Positions 36,038-44,976 of a DNA stretch of 48,563 nucleotides are shown here, piece by piece. The position numbers were made by a program, and so were the translations under genes. Under the pieces are notes generated by a model, which had not been told where the DNA came from, ran no database searches, and worked only from the letters and a program-made list of their open reading frames with translations. The stretch is from an uncultured Chthonomonadales bacterium. GTDB lineage: Bacteria; Armatimonadota; Chthonomonadetes; Chthonomonadales; CAJBBX01. The stretch lies in assembly GCA_938005745.1 (NCBI GenBank), contig CALLMM010000049.1, positions 1 through 48,563 of the forward strand. The letters are read 5' to 3'. Within the stretch, counting starts at the first letter, position 1. Each line of letters opens with the position of its first letter.

Positions 36038-36820
36038 ATGGGATTCATGCAGGAGAAGCGCGTACTGGTAACGGGGGTGCGCAACAAGTGGAGCATCTCA
36101 TGGCACTGCGCGCTTTCGCTGCATCGGGAGGGCGCACAGATCGCCTTCTCTGTGCGCAGCGACCGGGAGAAGGAAGACACCCTCAAACTGATCCAGGGAA
36201 CCGATCTGGAGCCGACCCCGATCTTTCTCTGCGACGCCACAAAGCCCGAAGAGGTGGCGCGGAGCATGGAGGAGGTGGGAGCCTGCTTTGAAGGCAGGCT
36301 CGACGGCTTGCTGCACAGTATGGCGTTCGCCAAACGGGAGGACCTGAGCGGAGAGTACCTGACGACCTCTCAGGACGGTTTCGCGCTGGCGATGGATGTC
36401 AGCGTCTACACCCTGCTCGCCCTGTCGCAGGCGGCGCGCCCCCTGATGCAGGCGGCGGGCGGCGGCTCCATCGTTACCCTGACCTATCTAGGCAGCGAGC
36501 GGGTGATACCGGGCTACAACATCATGGGCGTCTGTAAAGCCGCGCTGGAGTCGAGCGTGCGCTATCTGGCGTATGATCTAGGCGCGGACAATATCCGGGT
36601 CAACGCCGTCTCCGCCGGTCCGATCAAGACGCTCTCGGCGCAGGGGATCGCCGGGTTCAGCGGAATGCTCGGTCAGGTGGCGGAGCGCTCCCCGCTGCGC
36701 CGGCGCATCGAGGCGGACGAGGTCGGGGACGCCGCCGCCTTCCTGCTCAGCGGACTGGCGCGCGGAATCACCGGCGAAGTGCTCTATGTGGACGCCGGAT
36801 ACAACATCATGGGACTGTAG
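36038..36820 (+). CDS. fabI: Enoyl-[acyl-carrier-protein] reductase (NADH)
   Basis: This is 260 residues from the ATG MGFMQEKRVLVTGV, behind GGAGA. FabI reduces the trans-2-enoyl-ACP in each round of fatty acid elongation. The active-site residues can be placed as Y150, Y160 and K167 (Y-x6-K, GYNIMGVCK), with an SDR-like Rossmann opening VTGVRNKWSISW and AGPIKTLSAQGIAGF, the flexible substrate loop. The C-terminus YVDAGYNIMGL is standard. An in-frame upstream ATG at 35948 lies in unconserved sequence. Confidence 0.95.
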   Translation: MGFMQEKRVLVTGVRNKWSISWHCALSLHREGAQIAFSVRSDREKEDTLKLIQGTDLEPTPIFLCDATKPEEVARSMEEVGACFEGRLDGLLHSMAFAKREDLSGEYLTTSQDGFALAMDVSVYTLLALSQAARPLMQAAGGGSIVTLTYLGSERVIPGYNIMGVCKAALESSVRYLAYDLGADNIRVNAVSAGPIKTLSAQGIAGFSGMLGQVAERSPLRRRIEADEVGDAAAFLLSGLARGITGEVLYVDAGYNIMGL

Positions 36821-36843
36821 CGAACGCAGGGAGAGAGAAGTCC

Positions 36844-37401
36844 ATGAGCCATACCCGCGCCGACGCCTGGAACCTGCTGACCGAATACACGCAGAGCGAA
36901 AGCCTCCTCAAACATGCGCTGGCGGTCGAGGCGGCGATGCGTTTCTACGCCGAGAAGTTTGGAGAGGATGCAGAGTTGTGGGGAAACACCGGTCTGCTGC
37001 ACGACTTCGACTATGAGCGGTGGTCCCAGGCTCCCGACCATCCGACCAACGGCATGCGTATCCTGCAGGAACGGGGCTGGCCCGAAGCGATGATCCGCGC
37101 CATCGGCGGACACGCCACCTATCTGAACATCCCCCGCGATACTCTGCTGGCAAAGACGCTCTTCGCGGTGGATGAGCTATGCGGCTTCCTCACCGCCGTC
37201 GCCTACGTGCGCCCCTCGCGCAGGATCGCGGAGGTGGAGGTCTCCTCGGTCAAAAAGAAGTTCAAGGATAAGGCGTTCGCCCGCAGCGTCTCCCGCGAGG
37301 ACATCTTTCAGGGCACAGAAGAACTCGGCGTTCCGATGGACGAGCATATCGGCAACTGCATCGCCGCCATGAGCCGCATCGCCGACGACCTGGGGCTGTA
37401 G
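36844..37401 (+). CDS. HD-domain hydrolase
   Basis: This is 185 residues. The HD domain has H24 in LLKHALAVEAAM and the pair H53-D54 in GLLHDFDYERW, followed by IGGHATYL. HD enzymes are metal-dependent phosphohydrolases of nucleotides or related phosphates. The helix-rich layout and the tail FQGTEELGVPMDEHIGNCIAAM resemble a widespread family of uncharacterised HDIG proteins. It starts 23 bp after fabI. The substrate is unknown. Confidence 0.87.
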   Translation: MSHTRADAWNLLTEYTQSESLLKHALAVEAAMRFYAEKFGEDAELWGNTGLLHDFDYERWSQAPDHPTNGMRILQERGWPEAMIRAIGGHATYLNIPRDTLLAKTLFAVDELCGFLTAVAYVRPSRRIAEVEVSSVKKKFKDKAFARSVSREDIFQGTEELGVPMDEHIGNCIAAMSRIADDLGL

Positions 37402-37422
37402 CGCAGCCCCCGTCCCCTCTCC

Positions 37423-38424
37423 ATGACCATCTCCTGGCAGCTACTCGGCGATCCCGGACGCGATAACGCTCTGCTGGCGCGCGTGGACAGCGGGCAGGGC
37501 GTCGAGCGGCTGCTGTTCGACTGCGGCGAGGGCTGCCTCTCCGCCCTGTCGCACGCCGAAATCCTGGCGATCAATCACCTCTTCTTTTCGCACCTGCACA
37601 TGGACCACCTAGGCGGCTTCGACTCGCTCTTCCGCCGAACCTACAACCGCCTCTCCCCGCCCAACCGTATCTGGGGACCGCCGGAGACGACGCGCATCCT
37701 GCACCATCGCTTTCAGGGCTTCCTCTACAACCTGCACCACCGGCAGACCGGAACCTGGCGCGTTACCGACATCTTCCCGGACTGTCAGAAAACGGCGCGT
37801 TTTGAGCTTTCGGAAGCCTTCGAAATCCTCCATGAAGAGGAGACCGCCGCGAAAGGCAGCCTTGTTCTGGAGACGGAGCGCTATACGGTGGAGGCGTTCG
37901 CGCTCGACCACAATACGCCGTCTCTGGGCTATCTGCTGCGCGAGAAGCCCCGATGGAACGTAGACCCCGCGCGGATGCAGGCGATGGGACTGCCGCCCGG
38001 CGCATGGGTGAAAGCGTTGAAGGATCCGCTGTCCGGACAGACGGAGCTGGAGATCGCGGGGAGGCGTTACGACCTGACAGCCCTGCGGGAAGCCCTCCTG
38101 ATCGAGACGCCCGGCGACTCTCTCGCCTACCTGACCGACTTTCGGATGGACACGCAGACGCGGGAGTCTCTGGCAGAGCGGCTGAAGGGATGTCAGACGG
38201 TCGTCTGCGAGAGCCAGTACCGGCACGCAGACCGGGAGCTGGCGGCGAAAAACTACCATCTGACGGCGACCGACGCCGCGCAGCTTGCCCTGGAAGCCGA
38301 GGTCGGCGCGCTGATCCTCTTCCACCTGTCGGATCGGTATACCCGCGCGGAGCGGCAGGAGCTGCTGCGCGAGGCGCAGGCGATCTTTCCGAACACACGG
38401 TTCCCGGACCATTGGCAGATATGA
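37423..38424 (+). CDS. Metallo-beta-lactamase fold hydrolase (RNase Z-like)
   Basis: This is 333 residues. FFSHLHMDHLGGF holds the zinc motif H57-x-H59-x-D61-H62. Downstream ALDHNTPSLGYLL, LTDFRMD and LILFHLSDRYTRAE are in the order of the RNase Z branch of the fold, so a tRNA 3'-processing endonuclease is possible, but the mid-region does not match the canonical enzyme well enough to be sure. No SD sequence precedes the ATG. Confidence 0.8.
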   Translation: MTISWQLLGDPGRDNALLARVDSGQGVERLLFDCGEGCLSALSHAEILAINHLFFSHLHMDHLGGFDSLFRRTYNRLSPPNRIWGPPETTRILHHRFQGFLYNLHHRQTGTWRVTDIFPDCQKTARFELSEAFEILHEEETAAKGSLVLETERYTVEAFALDHNTPSLGYLLREKPRWNVDPARMQAMGLPPGAWVKALKDPLSGQTELEIAGRRYDLTALREALLIETPGDSLAYLTDFRMDTQTRESLAERLKGCQTVVCESQYRHADRELAAKNYHLTATDAAQLALEAEVGALILFHLSDRYTRAERQELLREAQAIFPNTRFPDHWQI

Positions 38425-38623
38425 GGACTACGCGCCCGGGACCGTTACGCCGCACGAACGCCCGCGCGGACCGCTGGAGGAGGGGGCAGACAGCGAGGCA
38501 TCTGTTCCCACCCCCATCGGCGGCGCCAACGCTCCGATAGGCGGCAACAAACATCGCTCTACTATCTGCCCCGACCGGCACAAGAGGGAGAAGCCCCACG
38601 TCCGGGTAGAACGGCGCAACGGA

Positions 38624-40180
38624 TCAGGCGTTTTTCGTCATCTTGCCCTTGTCGGCGGCTTGCGCATTGCGGCGCGCCTCCTCCGCCTGCTGCTGCATCT
38701 CCTCGACGCTGCGGGTCTGCAGACGCGCCATGCCCGTAAAGCCCTCCATCGTCTTCACCCGCGTCCCGCTGCGCTCCGCCTCCTCCAAACGCGCCTTCGC
38801 CTTCGGGATCTCCTCGGCGTACTGCGGCAGCCACTGCGCCTGCGCCACCAGCATCTCATCGGTCATCTGCCACACCTCCTCCGGGTCGCATACCGCCCCG
38901 ACCAGCGGATCGTGCAGCATCGCCTGCTTGAGCAGCATCACATCGCCGTGCACCGCCGCCTCCATCCCCATCCGCTGCACGTTTACGCTCGCCGAGCAGG
39001 TCGCCGCGCACGCCAGCGGCAGATCGCCGATATGCGCCATATGGATGCCGTTGCGGTCCACAAAGCCCAGCGACTCGACGATGCAGCCCTCCGGAAGGTT
39101 GGTGATGATGCCGGTGTTGGGCACGTTGAAGTGACCGCGATAAGTCCGTCCGGTCTCCAGCGCCTCGATGATATAGGAGCCATGCTCCTCGCTGCGACTT
39201 TCGGGGGTGAAGCGGGGCGGTTCGGCTTTGAGCCAGTTGGGGAAGTCGGTCTCAAACCAGTTGCGTCCCTCCGTGCAGACGCGCAGATACCCGCCCGTCT
39301 CCCCGTTGATCCACGACGACAGGTCTATCCATCGGGGGATCTCGTCGAGCCGCTTGCGGTACCAGGGAACGTACTCCGACAGATGCCCGTTGCTCTCGGT
39401 GGAGTAGTAGCCGAACCGCTTGAGCACATCAATGCGCACCTTCTCGGTGGTGGGGTAGGTCGGGTGGGAGGTGAACAGGTCGTAGAGCATCGGGATCAGG
39501 TCATACTGACGCCACTGCGCCTGCAGGCACCAGGTCTGATGGTTGATGCCGGAGAAGACGAAGGCGATCTCCTTACGGTGGACGCTCTCCTCGGGTCCGA
39601 TCAGCCCTTCACGGCGCGCCCAGTGCGTCACGCAGTCGGCGATCTGCCACTGCGCCCCCTGCACGCCATGGCACAGCCCGACGGTCCGGACCCCGCCGTA
39701 CTTATTGCACGCCCAAGTGAGCATCGCCATCGGGTTGGAGTAGTTGAGGAACAGCGCGCCCGGCTTGGCGACCTCCCGGATGTCTTTGCAGAACTCCAGC
39801 AGCGCCGCGATGCCCCGCTGCGCGTACATGATCCCGCCGGCGCAGATCGTGTCGCCCACGCACTGATCCACCCCGTACTTGAGCGGGATGTCAATATCGG
39901 TCTGGAACGCCTCCAGACCGCCGCAGCGGATCATGCAGATCACGTAGTCGCTGTCGGCGACGGCGCGGCGACGGTTGGTCGTCGCGATCACCTTTGCCGG
40001 CAGGCGGTTGGCTTTGATGTCGCGCCGGGCAAGCTGCGTGACCATATCGAGATTGCGCTCGTTGATATCGGTAAAGGCGAAGGTGGTGTCGGCAAACTCC
40101 GGCACCGTCAGCAGATCCGCCATAAGCCGGCGGGTGAAGCCGATGCTTCCGGCTCCGATCATCGCGATTTTGAGGGACAT
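38624..40180 (-). CDS. Glycoside hydrolase family 4 enzyme, second copy (alpha-galactosidase/glucuronidase type)
   Basis: This is 518 residues from the ATG MSLKIAMIGAGSIGFTRRLM, with GGGAGAG as RBS. The NAD motif GAGSIGF, NYSNP (146-150), CHG (170-172, metal Cys170) and GINHQTW (metal His214) show GH4. The sequence around TDIPLKYG and DTICAGGIM is closer to alpha-galactosidase and alpha-glucuronidase members than is the first GH4 gene at 16800. The C-terminus has an extra charged tail (QQQAEEARRNAQAADKGKM). The RBS is within an inverted repeat. Confidence 0.9.
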   Translation of the reverse strand: MSLKIAMIGAGSIGFTRRLMADLLTVPEFADTTFAFTDINERNLDMVTQLARRDIKANRLPAKVIATTNRRRAVADSDYVICMIRCGGLEAFQTDIDIPLKYGVDQCVGDTICAGGIMYAQRGIAALLEFCKDIREVAKPGALFLNYSNPMAMLTWACNKYGGVRTVGLCHGVQGAQWQIADCVTHWARREGLIGPEESVHRKEIAFVFSGINHQTWCLQAQWRQYDLIPMLYDLFTSHPTYPTTEKVRIDVLKRFGYYSTESNGHLSEYVPWYRKRLDEIPRWIDLSSWINGETGGYLRVCTEGRNWFETDFPNWLKAEPPRFTPESRSEEHGSYIIEALETGRTYRGHFNVPNTGIITNLPEGCIVESLGFVDRNGIHMAHIGDLPLACAATCSASVNVQRMGMEAAVHGDVMLLKQAMLHDPLVGAVCDPEEVWQMTDEMLVAQAQWLPQYAEEIPKAKARLEEAERSGTRVKTMEGFTGMARLQTRSVEEMQQQAEEARRNAQAADKGKMTKNA

Positions 40181-40185
40181 AAGAA

Positions 40186-40223
40186 AACTCTCCCGGTGAG
40201 ATAAAATGGTCATCAGGAGAGTT
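40186..40223 (-). promoter_or_regulatory. Inverted repeat covering the RBS of GH4 gene 38624-40180
   Basis: AACTCTCC (40186-40193 plus strand) pairs with GGAGAGTT (40216-40223), 8 bp with a 22-nt loop. In the mRNA the GGGAGAG ribosome-binding site lies inside the pairing, so it could limit translation. It could also be a DNA operator. Confidence 0.4.
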
Positions 40224-40300
40224 CGTAAGAGAGCCGGCGGAGTCCTGCTTGAAGCGGCGTCAGGCCGCAAGCGAGGCTTTACGCTCGGTGCGAACCGGTC

Positions 40301-42799
40301 TTATTTGGCTGCCTGACGGGTGACGATCGGGACGTAGCCGACTTCTAGCCCCTTCGGCGGGGTTACGAGAACGGCTGGATCGAGGAGCGCAAGTCTCCCC
40401 ACAGTAGGAGGCGGCAGGTAGTCGCGATCCTTGGTCCATAGGCGGTGCAGCATCTCTACGCGCTTTTGCAATCTCTCCCGTTCGGCGTCCGTAAGGTCGG
40501 CATTGAGCAGAGCTGGCTGGTCTGCAAAGCGATACCAGTAGTAGGTTACGATACTGCCATCCCCCAATTTCGCTTGGAACGGGCCCGCCACCGGTCCTGG
40601 TCTCTTCCAACTGCTCCCCTCCTCGTCGGGAGTGATGTAAGGCTCCGGGTTGGCTGCGCGCCGATGCGGGAAGGTCACTTTCGCCAAGCCAGTCTCGGCG
40701 GGAACCTCTTTGGGGCTCACGACCGCCCACTTCCCCTGGTCCTTGCCCTCCTTCTCTAGGCGATAGTATTCAGGGAGGGTGACGAGTGACCCGCGCTTCG
40801 AGTCGGCTTTCGACACCCATTCCCTGTTCCAGCGATAACCATACGTGACGGCATCCAGCGCGACAGGCGTAGCAAACGAGCTCCATGCCAGGGGGTGTCC
40901 CTTATCGTTGGGCGTGTTGGGCACATGGATCTGCCACGTCGCTCCCCCCTGATTGTGGAAGGTATGCACGCTGGAAGCCTGTGCGTTAATAGCGCCGGAG
41001 ACGGGCGGTCCGCCGTTGAACCACGCCTGTACGCCATCCCACAGCGCCGCCTTGTTGTAGGCGGTGATGCGGTGCACCAGCACGGAGGTCTCTCCCGGCT
41101 CTCCTGGGAACTGGACGGGAGCAATGCGGGCATACGTGTCGCCCTTCGCATCCCGAGACAGGTAGGCAGGAATGTACTGCGTCTCCATCTGCACCGCCTT
41201 GTTTGGCTCGGCGGGACGAGTATCTAGGAACATCCCGCTCAGTTTCGGGTTCTCGACAGAGGGGCGTGACCAGAAATAGGGGGTGAAGAAAGCCACCGGT
41301 CCTTTGAAGTTACCTGTGTTGAGGAACAGGGTCCAGCAGTAGTTTCCGGTCGGAACGTCTTTTCCGGCGGTCGTCTTCTTGGCATCTATGAGCGGGAGGG
41401 CTAAATAGCCGTAACCGAAGAGTTCGCCGCTAGTGCCTTGCTTGAGGTTGAGGCCATCCGGGGGCCAGAGAACCCACGGGCTAAGTTGAGCCACCGCATA
41501 GTGTCCAGCCGGATTTTTCCAATCCCGCCCCTTGCCCGCGCCAGGTCCGTTCGCCCATTCGCTGAAGTTCAGAGCGACGCCGCCCATGATGAATTTGGGC
41601 GTCACGGTGGCGAACCGCGTATCACGCCACCATCCAAGTCCCCCCTCGATGTCGGAGTAGAGATCCTGCGGTGTCTGACCATCGTATTGCGCAAACATCC
41701 AGGTACCAAACAGGCCGCTCTGGAACTCCGCGCCGGGGTAGTTTTTCAAAAGCGGCCAGGCAGCGACATACATGGAGAAGCCGGCGTTATAGGTCTTGGA
41801 CACCCTGTCATGGGGTACAAGTAGGTAGCCCGACATCTCCGACCTCTGAACCGCCCCCGCCTCTGCACTCTTGCACAGTTGCTTCATGGCGTTCCCCATC
41901 GCTTCGCCAATGAGATAGTAGGTCTCGGCGTTGCTGTTCCAGTGATAGATCTGCTGTGACGGCGAGACCTCCTCCTCCCGCCAGAACGCGCGCGTGCCAA
42001 CAAAAGCGACATTCCCTTTGAACTCTGGGTACTCCGCAACCGCCGCCTGCGCCTTCATCAGACCAAGCGCGTGGGGGTCGCGCTCCAGTAAGCCGCCCAT
42101 GCCTGTCTCGGCAATGACGAACGGCAGATTCGGCGCCCCTAGATCCTTGCGGATGTCGCGGATAAAGTGAGCCAAGTTCTTCTCGTACTCGGCGACGAAG
42201 TCTGGGGTGACGCGGTCGTTCCATCCCTGGTGCCAACCGAACCCGGCGAGACGGTAACTGCGATGGGCTAACTCCGGGAACTGATTTTTTAGGTCGCTGA
42301 GCAGGGCTTTCGTCCGCTGAACGATCTCCCTGTAATAGGGTCCTACGTCACCGCCTGCACTCGGCGGGCGGAAGTCCCGGGCAAGGCTCTTTCCGCCCCA
42401 CGCCAGTTTGATGAGCAGAACCGGCTCCGAATAGGCATCTCCGACGACGTGACCGAATCCTAGCTCCGGACCGATGCAGTCCTCACCGACCCCATATCCC
42501 ACCGTTAACTTTCCCTTGCGGTCAAGGTAGTGAATCCAGACATCGTTACGCACGGCCCATGCGCCGGTTCTGTCGAGCAGATGCTTAAATTTTTGCGCTG
42601 TCGCTCGGTCTTTCGTGAGATATTCAAGACTACCCTTCCCGCCGTTGCGGTCCGGGTCAGCCTTCACGAACCCATGCCCTTCCATATTCGACTGTCCGGC
42701 GAGGATGAATACCTTCACAGGCTGGTCGGCAGCGGCCGCCGGAGCTACCAGCGCGAACAGGCTAAGGATGACGGTAGTAGACAAGTAGCAGCGACTCAT
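40301..42799 (-). CDS. Secreted sialate-O-acetylesterase-like (SASA/DUF303) protein with large C-terminal region
   Basis: This is 832 residues with a signal peptide (about 1-24) and a strong AAGGAGC RBS. Residues 27-320 form an SGNH/SASA esterase: FILAGQSNMEGHGF holds the nucleophile S37, KLAWGGKSL is the second block and GWHQGWND (188-195) is where the catalytic His/Asp region is expected. Such enzymes remove acetyl groups from sialic acid or xylan. Residues about 330-832 match nothing I recognise. Its GC is lower: 33 of 60 bases from 41401 against 44 of 60 from 5401 in ribF, so transfer from another lineage is possible. Confidence 0.82.
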   Translation of the reverse strand: MSRCYLSTTVILSLFALVAPAAAADQPVKVFILAGQSNMEGHGFVKADPDRNGGKGSLEYLTKDRATAQKFKHLLDRTGAWAVRNDVWIHYLDRKGKLTVGYGVGEDCIGPELGFGHVVGDAYSEPVLLIKLAWGGKSLARDFRPPSAGGDVGPYYREIVQRTKALLSDLKNQFPELAHRSYRLAGFGWHQGWNDRVTPDFVAEYEKNLAHFIRDIRKDLGAPNLPFVIAETGMGGLLERDPHALGLMKAQAAVAEYPEFKGNVAFVGTRAFWREEEVSPSQQIYHWNSNAETYYLIGEAMGNAMKQLCKSAEAGAVQRSEMSGYLLVPHDRVSKTYNAGFSMYVAAWPLLKNYPGAEFQSGLFGTWMFAQYDGQTPQDLYSDIEGGLGWWRDTRFATVTPKFIMGGVALNFSEWANGPGAGKGRDWKNPAGHYAVAQLSPWVLWPPDGLNLKQGTSGELFGYGYLALPLIDAKKTTAGKDVPTGNYCWTLFLNTGNFKGPVAFFTPYFWSRPSVENPKLSGMFLDTRPAEPNKAVQMETQYIPAYLSRDAKGDTYARIAPVQFPGEPGETSVLVHRITAYNKAALWDGVQAWFNGGPPVSGAINAQASSVHTFHNQGGATWQIHVPNTPNDKGHPLAWSSFATPVALDAVTYGYRWNREWVSKADSKRGSLVTLPEYYRLEKEGKDQGKWAVVSPKEVPAETGLAKVTFPHRRAANPEPYITPDEEGSSWKRPGPVAGPFQAKLGDGSIVTYYWYRFADQPALLNADLTDAERERLQKRVEMLHRLWTKDRDYLPPPTVGRLALLDPAVLVTPPKGLEVGYVPIVTRQAAK

Positions 42800-43118
42800 A
42801 ATTGCTCCTTGTACGAGTGTCTCTCGTAGTGATGGTCGAAATCCGGAGATCGTTCGGTCTGAGCGTCCTAACGCTTCGTACGTGTCAGGGACGAAAAGGT
42901 CAAGGTAGTAGGTCCTCTCACACTACTCATGACCCTTGTTGGCGTCTCTTTTCGGTAGACTACCGCCAAGATGTATGAAAGATCGTTCTATTTTTCTGAA
43001 GAGCTCTGAATAGTCCTCATCTCCTCTTCTTACAGCGTAGCGGCGTCACTCGTCATCTTCTTAAAACCTCTAATCGGACTAACGCGGTTGTCCTGGCAGT
43101 AACTGATACACACTGCTT
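42800..43118. other. 319-bp intergenic region with low GC
   Basis: No gene is seen. Directly before the esterase RBS lies a 6-bp inverted repeat TACGAG-CTCGTA (42812-42817 and 42823-42828). The rest is unusually AT-rich for this window (GATCGTTCTATTTTTCTGAA near 42983). No clear sigma70 promoter was found. Confidence 0.55.
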
Positions 43119-44120
43119 TCAGTTCGCACAAGTGCCCTCACCCTCCGGGATCGTGCTGCCAGAGGTGGCGGGGAAGAGCCGCCTCGGTACCCACCACAGA
43201 TAGACCGCCATGCCGATCAGCTCCACCAGCGACTGAAACACGATCGCGACGACTGTCAGCCCGTAGGAGGAGGGGAGTGCCAACGCCACAGGCAGCACCA
43301 CAAAGGAGTTGCGGGTCCCCAGACTGAACGCCAGAACGCGCCCCTGCGACGGCGGTAAGGAGAAGACGCCGGCGAGCAGACGCGCCAGCAGACCCGCAAC
43401 CGCCAGGTAGCCGACGTAGATCAACAGCAGATGCCCGAGCGCCGACAGAGAGGCGGCGACCAGATTCACCTGCGTCGCGGCGATGATGAAGACGACCACC
43501 GCGAGCAGCGGCACCGGCAGCCATGCCAGCCTCTCCTGCACAGCTCCTCGCCCCGGTCGGCTCTCAATCCACCGCTCCGTGAGATATGCCCCTAACAGAG
43601 GCAGCAGAATCAGACCCGCGAACGCGGTCAGCATATCCCGGCGCGCCGCGGCAGTCACAAAGTCCGTCCCCAGAAACAGCCACAGATACAGCGGGAGCAG
43701 AGCCACCTGCAGCAGCAGACTGACCGGCGAAAAGGCGATGGCGTGCCCGGTGTCTCCGCCCCCCAGATGCGTGAAGGTGATAAACCAGTCCGTGCAGGGC
43801 GCCAGCAGCACCAGCAGGACGCCGAGACGGAATGCCGGGTCGTCTGGGAGAAGATGCGTCAGCCCCCCCAGCAGCGCCGGGATCGCCAGAAAATTGCCGA
43901 CAACCGCGGCAAGGACAAAACGGGCGTCGGAGGCGACGTCCCGCAGATGCGCCAGCGGTACCTGCGTAAAGGTCGCATACAGCAGCAGAGCCAGAACGGG
44001 CCAGAGTGCTGCCTCCAGCAGTACCAGCCGACCGGGCAGCGCTATCCCGACGGTCAAGCCGCAGCTAATCGCGGCAAGGAATACCACTACCTGATACTTC
44101 TCAAGAGTCTGTCTAGTCAA
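43119..44120 (-). CDS. Arsenite/bile acid:sodium symporter family transporter
   Basis: This is 333 residues with about 10 membrane segments. PLAHLRDVASDARFVLAAVVGNFLAIPAL, LAPCTDWFITFTHLGGGD (a Cys in a conserved place of ACR3-like transporters) and LAFSLGTRNSFVVLPVALALP match the BASS superfamily and its ACR3/arsenite-resistance side. It could export arsenite or import an organic anion. No arsR, arsC or other arsenic gene is beside it, so arsenic resistance is only a guess. Confidence 0.75.
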   Translation of the reverse strand: MTRQTLEKYQVVVFLAAISCGLTVGIALPGRLVLLEAALWPVLALLLYATFTQVPLAHLRDVASDARFVLAAVVGNFLAIPALLGGLTHLLPDDPAFRLGVLLVLLAPCTDWFITFTHLGGGDTGHAIAFSPVSLLLQVALLPLYLWLFLGTDFVTAAARRDMLTAFAGLILLPLLGAYLTERWIESRPGRGAVQERLAWLPVPLLAVVVFIIAATQVNLVAASLSALGHLLLIYVGYLAVAGLLARLLAGVFSLPPSQGRVLAFSLGTRNSFVVLPVALALPSSYGLTVVAIVFQSLVELIGMAVYLWWVPRRLFPATSGSTIPEGEGTCAN

Positions 44121-44246
44121 CCGAAGTCCGTTCCGTCAAAGTCTCACCAGGCTGTGAAGCACCTGCGTCTTTCGTCTGGGTCGGATGCCGGGAGGCAGAT
44201 TTGGAGCGACATGCCTGGCGAAGAGCCGATTGGCGGCTGCCGCCGG

Positions 44247-44606
44247 CTACAAAGCCTTCGCGTAGTCAATCATACCCTGAAAATCCACCACCACCGCCGG
44301 CTCGTCTCCCACGGTCCAGGCATCGTGTCCGGAAGGCAGCAGAGACACATCCCCCGCCCGACACTCCAATTCGGTGCCGTCGTCCATCCGCACCATCAAC
44401 ACGCCCGAGACATGGTACTGAAAGTGAGGAGCCTCGCAGCTCTTCGTCTTCGCGAGAGGCTGCACCGAGGTCGCCCATCGCCAGCCCGGCTCAAAGACTG
44501 CCCGCCCGATGGTAGCGCCGCCGATGTGAATCAGTTCCAGTCGCCCCAGGGGGAATTCCCGCACCTCGTCCGGATGGTCGAAGCTCCTGCGTTCCGCTCT
44601 CTCCAT
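44247..44606 (-). CDS. Small single-domain cupin
   Basis: This is 119 residues with a strong AAGGAGG RBS. One cupin barrel is visible: GRAVFEPGWRWATSVQPL, then PHFQYHVSGVLMVRMDDGTELECRAGDVSLLPSGHDAWTVGDEP. The His residues in PHFQYHVSG and GHDAW are the probable metal ligands, though the standard first motif GxxxHxHxxxE is altered. Such proteins are often sensors or isomerases; the substrate is unknown. It has a 370-bp upstream region with a perfect 12-bp palindrome. Confidence 0.85.
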   Translation of the reverse strand: MERAERRSFDHPDEVREFPLGRLELIHIGGATIGRAVFEPGWRWATSVQPLAKTKSCEAPHFQYHVSGVLMVRMDDGTELECRAGDVSLLPSGHDAWTVGDEPAVVVDFQGMIDYAKAL

Positions 44607-44976
44607 CTTGCGCCTCCTTGTTGGGTTGTGAATAGATGGCGTGAAGTCCAGTTAACTGGCTTCGATGCTGCAGGAGAAGGATCTCCGGCGAAACACCGCA
44701 GAATGTACAGCGATTCTCTCGGCAGCAACCACACCTCTTTGCACCAGAGCAGGCCGCATTCCTTCTTTTGAAGGGATAAATATTTTTTTCGTTATGGAAT
44801 AGCGCAACGACGTCAGCAGCCCGGCGGGTCCGGGGAAACAGCCGTCTCGAACGGAACAAGGGCAAGCGTAACGCCAGCGGGAACGACCCTCTTCGTCTCA
44901 GTCATACTCTCCCTTACGCCGCCGATCTACACAGCGCTCCCGGTGAGGGTGAAACACACGAAGACCTCCGTCCGGC
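44607..44976. other. 370-bp region between rsmG and the cupin gene
   Basis: No protein gene is credible. It contains a perfect palindrome (44648-44659), a Cys-rich shadow reading frame that is not supported, and an AT-rich stretch (44777-44800) where a promoter for the cupin gene is likely: on the minus strand TTGCGC and an AT-rich TATTTA about 18 bp later form a weak match. Confidence 0.5.
44648..44659. promoter_or_regulatory. Perfect 12-bp palindrome, candidate operator of cupin gene
   Basis: CCAGTTAACTGG is fully symmetric and lies 42 bp before the cupin start. Its position and symmetry suit a dimeric repressor site. No regulator gene is adjacent. Confidence 0.4.

Noticed and set aside
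43119..44606. An arsenic-resistance cluster
   Set aside because: Only the transporter fits; no arsR, arsC or arsM gene is present, and the cupin has no known arsenic link.
44491..44865. Cys-rich 124-codon minus-strand frame before the cupin gene
   Set aside because: It overlaps the cupin gene in another frame, its first part is in the promoter region, and the Cys residues do not form a known pattern.
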